Assembly: GCF_000981035.1 (NCBI RefSeq) | Contig: NZ_LAYJ01000078.1 | Location: 125,267-189,266, forward strand | Direction: 5' to 3' | Origin: Christensenella hongkongensis | GTDB lineage: Bacteria; Bacillota; Clostridia; Christensenellales; Christensenellaceae | DNA length: 64,000 bases | Part shown: positions 59,797-64,000 of the stretch, in pieces | Layout: each line of letters starts with the position of its first letter | Numbering within the stretch: position 1 is the first letter of the stretch | Notes under the pieces: generated by a model | The model's input: the letters and a program-made list of their open reading frames with translations, nothing else | The model's database searches: none | Told to the model about the DNA's origin: nothing | Position numbers and translations under genes: made by a program

Positions 59797-60857
59797 ATCT
59801 TCCTGTTCCTGTCTATCAATTCTATATATTCGTCAAACAGATATGCGGTATCCTCCGGCCCCGGCGCCGCTTCCGGATGAAACTGCACCGTGAACATCGG
59901 ATATCCGATATACTTTACGCCTTCGATTGTCTGGTCGTTCCAGTTTTTATGCGAAACCACAGCGCATCCCGGCAGCGAACGGCTCATGATCGTATAGCCA
60001 TGGTTCTGCGACGTGATATACACCTTGTTTTTCTGCATATCCTTCACAGGGTGGTTTGCGCCGCGGTGTCCATATTTCAGCTTTTCCGTATCCGCCCCCA
60101 TTGCGAGCGCTACAAGCTGGTGCCCAAGACAAATTCCAAAAATCGGAAGCTCTCCGATCAGTTTTTTCAAATTCTCAATAATCTGCGGATTATCCTTGGG
60201 ATTTCCCGGACCATTTGTCAGCATCAGGCCGTCGTATCCGCCCTTCAATATCTCCTCCGGCGGTGTAAGCGCCGGAAAAACCGTAAGCGCGCAGTCGCGC
60301 TTTGCCAGGCTGCGCAGGATGTTTCTTTTGAGTCCGAAGTCAAGCACCGCAAGCTTTCTCGTGCCGTCACAATATTGATATTTTTCTTTGCAGGTCATTG
60401 CTTCCACAGGCTTTTCAAATTCATAAGCCTGCATCTCTTCAATCTGGTGAACAGACGGCGGCACCTGTGTTATGATGCCGTGCATGGTTCCCTTATCCCT
60501 TATTTTCCGCGTCAGCTCGCGTGTATCTATTCCCGCCAGGCCTACGACATTATATTTTTCAAGGTATTCCTGAAGTGTCTCCTTACAGTTCCAATTAGAA
60601 GGCTGCATACACATTTCGCGCATGACAAACGCACGTACATTCGGCCCTGCCGATTCCGAAATTTCTTCATCGATGCCGTAATTGCCAATCAGCGGATACG
60701 TCATTGTCACGATCTGCCCGCAATAGGACGGATCGGTGAGCACCTCCTGATATCCCGTCATGCCCGTATTAAACACAACCTCGCCCATAATATCGATTTT
60801 CGCTCCAAAGGCTTCCCCTTTGAAGATCGTTCCATCTTCCAGTGTCAGATACGCCAT
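59793..60857 (-). CDS. carA: Carbamoyl-phosphate synthase small subunit
   Basis: Glutaminase subunit that supplies ammonia for carbamoyl phosphate. 354 residues: N-terminal CPSase domain starting MAYLTLEDGTIFKGEAFG, then a class I amidotransferase with the catalytic Cys in GICLGHQLVALA and His/Glu in QFHPEAAPGPEDT. The ATG at 60857 has GAGGGG seven bases upstream; the ATG at 60872 overlaps the pyrF stop and is less likely. The large subunit carB, usually next, is not here: the stop overlaps the pyrK start by four bases. Confidence 0.95.
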   Translation of the reverse strand: MAYLTLEDGTIFKGEAFGAKIDIMGEVVFNTGMTGYQEVLTDPSYCGQIVTMTYPLIGNYGIDEEISESAGPNVRAFVMREMCMQPSNWNCKETLQEYLEKYNVVGLAGIDTRELTRKIRDKGTMHGIITQVPPSVHQIEEMQAYEFEKPVEAMTCKEKYQYCDGTRKLAVLDFGLKRNILRSLAKRDCALTVFPALTPPEEILKGGYDGLMLTNGPGNPKDNPQIIENLKKLIGELPIFGICLGHQLVALAMGADTEKLKYGHRGANHPVKDMQKNKVYITSQNHGYTIMSRSLPGCAVVSHKNWNDQTIEGVKYIGYPMFTVQFHPEAAPGPEDTAYLFDEYIELIDRNRKI

Positions 60858-60868
60858 TACTTTACCCC

Positions 60869-61798
60869 TCATTCATAAGCGATTCCATTTTTGTCAAATG
60901 TATCGAGTATATCGCGTTGCATATTGAGCGTCGCTTCCCGCGCCGCGATGTCAAACTGCATTCCCGCATATTTTTCATTTTGGTATGCTGTTAAAATCGC
61001 CCGGGAATTATTTACGATTCCGCCGAGGCCCTTTTTATCAAAATTAGGCACAAGCCCCTGTGCGCTGCCGCCCTGTGCGCCATAACCGGGTATCAGTACA
61101 AAGAGTCCCGGATGCGCTTCGCGTATCTTTTCGGCCTGTTCCGGATAGGTTGCGCCAATCACGGCGCCTACTGCAGAAAAGCCATACTTTCCAACGCATT
61201 CACTGCCCCATTGCTCCACAAAATCCGCCATGCGTTCATACACCGTTTTGCCCTCAATTTTGAGGTCCTGCAGCTCTCCGGAGCTTTTGTTGGAAGTCTT
61301 AACCAGTACGAAGATTCCCTTTTTGTACTTTTTACAATCTTCCACAAACGGCGCGATACCGTCTGTCCCAAGATACCCGTTCACTGTCGCGAAATCCGCG
61401 TCAAATACGGGAATTTCCTCATCCCCGATTTTTGTCCTGCCAAGATATGCGCTCGAATATGCGGTAGCAGTCGCACCGATATCGTTTCTCTTCACATCCG
61501 CGATCACCACAAGTCCGGCATTTTTGGCATATACAATCGTATCGTGGAAGGCCTTCATACCCTCGCAGCCATACATTTCATAATATGCGGCCTGCACCTT
61601 GACCGCGGGAACGATGTCCGCAATCGCGTCAATCAAAGTACAATTATACTGGAAAATATTCGACGCAGCGTATTGCAGCGGATTCATAGAATATTCGCGA
61701 GACAAAAAATCCGCGGGAATATAATCAAATTTAGTATCGAGTCCTACGCAAATTGGGCTCTGTTTCCTTACGATATCTTCAATGAGCCTGTCTATCAT
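60869..61798 (-). CDS. pyrF: Orotidine-5'-phosphate decarboxylase
   Basis: Last step to UMP. 309 residues, the longer type 2 form. The N-terminal SPICVGLDTKFD, the catalytic DVKRNDIGATATAY and the phosphate loop VLIPGYGAQGG are present. GGGGAG lies eight bases before the ATG at 61798; the start overlaps the pyrC end by 20 bases. Order pyrC-pyrF-carA differs from Bacillus, where pyrF follows pyrD. Confidence 0.96.
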   Translation of the reverse strand: MIDRLIEDIVRKQSPICVGLDTKFDYIPADFLSREYSMNPLQYAASNIFQYNCTLIDAIADIVPAVKVQAAYYEMYGCEGMKAFHDTIVYAKNAGLVVIADVKRNDIGATATAYSSAYLGRTKIGDEEIPVFDADFATVNGYLGTDGIAPFVEDCKKYKKGIFVLVKTSNKSSGELQDLKIEGKTVYERMADFVEQWGSECVGKYGFSAVGAVIGATYPEQAEKIREAHPGLFVLIPGYGAQGGSAQGLVPNFDKKGLGGIVNNSRAILTAYQNEKYAGMQFDIAAREATLNMQRDILDTFDKNGIAYE

Positions 61799-63059
61799 AG
61801 GTAATGCTCCCCTTCCTGATTGTATAGTTTACCCGGCCTTTCAGCTCCATTCCCAGAAACGGGCTGTTTTTTGCCTTTGAAACAATTTCTTCTTTATTAT
61901 ACACGAATTTCTCTTGGATGTCGCATAATGTAATGTCTGCCGGGGCATTTTTTTTGATTTCTCCACCCTCTCTTTTCAGCAGCTCATTAGGCCTTTTGCT
62001 TAATAAGCGGGCGATATCTTCAAGGCTGATCACGCCCGTTTCGAGCAGGTTTGTCACCGTAAGCGCAAACGCTGTTTCAAAACCGATCATGCCAAACGGC
62101 GCTGCTTCCATTTCCTGCGCCTTTTCCTGTTCGCTGTGCGGCGCGTGGTCCGTTGCGATTGCATCGATCGTGCCGTCTGCGATTCCCTGCCGTATTGCAA
62201 GCAGATCGCTCATTTCACGCAATGGCGGATTTACCTTTGCGTTTGGGTTCCGGTCTGCTATTTTTTCGTCAGTGATGGAATAATAATGGGGCCCCGTCTC
62301 ACAGGTCACAGGCACGCCCCTCTTTTTTGCCCTGCGGACAAGCTCCACGCTGCCTGCCGTTGAAACATGGCAGATGTGGATCGGAGCATCGAGCTTTTCC
62401 GCATAAAAGATATCGCGCGCCGTCATACTTTCCTCCACTGCGCGCGGTATACCGGCAAGCCCGGCCTTTCTGGCATTTTCCCCATCATGTACAACGCCCT
62501 GTCCGCGCAGTTCAAGGTCTTCTTCGTGCAGCATCAGAAGCATTCCAAGCTTTTTGGAATACTCCATCGCGCAAAGAATGACTTCATCCCCTGCAACCGG
62601 CAAACCGTCGTCTGAAAACGCGACTGCACCCGCATCCCGCAGCTTTTCAAAGTCCGTCAATGCGCCGCCCTGCATACCGCATGTAATGCAGGCCACCGGC
62701 AGTACGTCCGTAAATCCTTCCTTCTCTGCTTTTTCTATGATATAGCGGACCGTCTTCTCGCTGTCAATCACAGGCTTCGTGTTTGGCATACAGCATACCG
62801 TTGTATAACCGCCCGCTGCAGCGGCCCTCGTACCCGTCGCAATGTCTTCTTTATGTGTAAGCCCCGGATCGCGCAGGTGGCTATGCAGGTCTAAAAAACC
62901 CGGAAAGGCATATAATCCTTTCGCATCGATTTCCACTCCTGCCCGTTCCGTTATATTCGTATTTATTTCGGCAATGCGCCCTTCACGGATCATAATATCC
63001 ATATCAGGCTGCATCCCGTCTGCATTCACAATCGTGCAATTTTTAATCAGTAAGGTCAT
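61779..63059 (-). CDS. pyrC: Dihydroorotase
   Basis: Zinc amidohydrolase that closes carbamoyl-aspartate to dihydroorotate. 426 residues: metal motif DLHSHLRDPG near 58, the HICHVST histidines near 228, and the ATDHAPHSEQEK aspartate block near 302, as in the PyrC class I group. It follows uraA by about 50 bases and overlaps pyrF. The aspartate transcarbamoylase gene pyrB is not in the window. Confidence 0.96.
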   Translation of the reverse strand: MTLLIKNCTIVNADGMQPDMDIMIREGRIAEINTNITERAGVEIDAKGLYAFPGFLDLHSHLRDPGLTHKEDIATGTRAAAAGGYTTVCCMPNTKPVIDSEKTVRYIIEKAEKEGFTDVLPVACITCGMQGGALTDFEKLRDAGAVAFSDDGLPVAGDEVILCAMEYSKKLGMLLMLHEEDLELRGQGVVHDGENARKAGLAGIPRAVEESMTARDIFYAEKLDAPIHICHVSTAGSVELVRRAKKRGVPVTCETGPHYYSITDEKIADRNPNAKVNPPLREMSDLLAIRQGIADGTIDAIATDHAPHSEQEKAQEMEAAPFGMIGFETAFALTVTNLLETGVISLEDIARLLSKRPNELLKREGGEIKKNAPADITLCDIQEKFVYNKEEIVSKAKNSPFLGMELKGRVNYTIRKGSITYDRQAH

Positions 63060-63081
63060 GTTTCTCCTTTATGATTGCCCA

Positions 63082-63100
63082 CGGGCGGAAAACCCGCCCG
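63082..63100 (-). other. GC-rich hairpin between uraA and pyrC
   Basis: A seven-base stem CGGGCGG/CCGCCCG with a five-base loop, 13 bases after the uraA stop. No U-run follows on the minus strand, so it is not a typical terminator; it may be an mRNA processing or stability element or a degenerate attenuator. Confidence 0.45.
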
Positions 63101-63112
63101 CAGGTCTTAAAG

Positions 63113-64000
63113 TTAAATGTTTTTCGGCAATACCAGGTTCAGTATAATGCCTGCAAGTGCGCTCAGGAAGATATTCGAGAGCGTGAAGGATTCAGAGAAC
63201 TGGATGCCTCCGGAAAGCCCAAGGCCAATTACCAGCATCAACGATACAATGATCAGGTTGCGGCTGTGCGAAAAGTCCAGCTTTGCTTCTGCAAGCGTAC
63301 GTAAGCCAATCGTTGCAATCATACCAAACAACATGATCGATACCCCGCCCATAACAGCGCCCGGAATCGATCCAAGGAAGGCTGTGAATATACCAAAGAA
63401 ACTGATAATGATAGCAAATACCGCAGCGATCCGAAGCGTAGACGGATTATAGTTTTTGGTCACAGCCAGCACGCCCGTGTTTTCGCCATACGTTGTGTTT
63501 GCCGGTCCGCCGAGCAGCCCTGCAACCATCGTTGCGATCCCATCGCCCGCAAGCGTTCTGTGCAGGCCCGGATCTTCAAGGAAGTTCTTACCCACAACTG
63601 CGCCGTTTGTCGTAATGTCCCCAATGTGCTCCATAAATGTAACGATTGCGGTTGGCGCTATGATCGCAATCGAAGTAATTACTCCTGCCGGATTCAACTC
63701 ATGCGTAAAGAAGAAATTGAAGGATGGTACCTGGAATCCAAGGTTTGCCCCGTTCTGGAATCCCGAGAAATCCACTTGCCCCATCAGCGCCGCGCTAACG
63801 TAACCGACGGCGATCGCAACGATGATCGGTACCAGTTTGAAAAATCCCTTCGCAAAAATGGAAATTACTACCATTGTCACAACGACAATAAGCGCGATCA
63901 CCCACCGAAGCCACAGAATATCCGGCACGCCCTCCGCAGCGGGAGCCGTGATGATATTATTAAAGGCTGTAGGCGCCAGCGTCAGTCCAATCACCATAAT
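63113..64000 (-). CDS. uraA: Uracil/xanthine permease family (UraA-like), 5' end cut
   Basis: Nucleobase-cation symporter-2 family permease. The frame stays open to the right edge, so the N-terminal part is outside; about 295 residues of the expected 420 are visible. Features: MVIGLTLAPTAFNNI near the edge, a run of membrane segments, EHIGDITTNGAVVGKNF with the substrate-binding acidic residue, and GGPANTTYGENTGVLAVTKNY, the signature of uracil permeases. Its place upstream of pyrC supports uracil as the substrate. Confidence 0.93.
   Translation of the reverse strand: MMVIGLTLAPTAFNNIITAPAAEGVPDILWLRWVIALIVVVTMVVISIFAKGFFKLVPIIVAIAVGYVSAALMGQVDFSGFQNGANLGFQVPSFNFFFTHELNPAGVITSIAIIAPTAIVTFMEHIGDITTNGAVVGKNFLEDPGLHRTLAGDGIATMVAGLLGGPANTTYGENTGVLAVTKNYNPSTLRIAAVFAIIISFFGIFTAFLGSIPGAVMGGVSIMLFGMIATIGLRTLAEAKLDFSHSRNLIIVSLMLVIGLGLSGGIQFSESFTLSNIFLSALAGIILNLVLPKNI

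Noticed and set aside
59877-60878. Plus-strand open frame of 333 codons
   Set aside because: Antisense to carA, whose amidotransferase motifs are intact; the composition of this frame is not protein-like.
63060-63112. PyrR-binding attenuator before pyrC
   Set aside because: The hairpin does not show the PyrR recognition sequence and lacks the antiterminator/terminator layout; any PyrR control would lie upstream of uraA outside the window.
1-64000. Mobile elements, phage, CRISPR or defence island
   Set aside because: No transposase, integrase, inverted-repeat pair, spacer array or recognised defence gene was found; gene order and composition look chromosomal throughout.

Overview
The window looks like a chromosomal segment of a low-to-mid GC Gram-positive anaerobe of the class Clostridia, possibly Christensenellaceae-like; the family is a guess. 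Support comes from the ctsR/mcsA/clpC stress operon, lipobox-type lipoproteins, clear sigma-A promoters (TTGACA/TATAAT type), strong Shine-Dalgarno sites with some TTG and GTG starts, RqcH, formyl-tetrahydrofolate synthetase, a 2-hydroxyacyl-CoA-dehydratase-type activase, a decarboxylating sodium pump subunit and a PyrK/PyrD pyrimidine operon. I see no phage, insertion sequence, integrase, CRISPR array or rRNA. Gene density is high and most genes lie on the minus strand.

Layout. 0-3.6 kb: CtsR-controlled operon ctsR-mcsA-clpC (clpC cut by the left edge), with no mcsB between mcsA and clpC. 3.6-11.7 kb: a six-gene operon (yjbQ, plsC, galU, ahcY, SAH/MTA deaminase, lipoprotein), then an intrinsic terminator and a B12-type radical SAM gene whose start lies just past it. 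11.7-16.2 kb: a membrane protein with an acidic tail, an XRE-cupin regulator coupled to an acyl-CoA synthetase, a small lipoprotein and an unrecognised Cys/His protein. 16.3-24.3 kb: fhs, an RpiR regulator, a heterodimeric ABC exporter, glutathione peroxidase, a small membrane protein and a glycerophosphodiesterase. 24.3-29.5 kb: a patatin-like lipase and a four-gene operon in which an ABC importer is coupled to a winged-helix/nucleotidyltransferase fusion. 29.6-35.6 kb: a 1416-residue activase and an NlpC/P60 cell-wall hydrolase. 35.6-43.3 kb: an oadB-like pump subunit with a 42-residue gamma-like partner and a 4Fe-4S protein, an iron-sulfur flavoprotein, typA plus a methyltransferase, a U32 protein and a small acidic protein. 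43.3-48.3 kb: sbcDC and an iron alcohol dehydrogenase. 48.5-49.0 kb: four tRNA genes (Arg, His, Gln, Lys order of transcription) behind one promoter. 49.3-53.1 kb: a membrane glycosyltransferase, glycerol dehydrogenase and a ClC transporter. 53.2-57.5 kb: rph-rdgB-phosphodiesterase and, divergently, rqcH with an unknown partner. 57.5-64 kb: pyrimidine operon uraA-pyrC-pyrF-carA-pyrK-pyrD-pyrE, with carB absent and uraA cut by the right edge.

Most of the window is housekeeping. The items I find most worth a second look are the arginine-kinase-less ctsR operon with a one-finger McsA, the coupled AhcY/deaminase pair, the importer-nucleotidyltransferase operon, the orphan sodium-pump pair and the ClC protein whose filter motifs look like the fluoride subclass. 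None is proven to be a new system from sequence alone.
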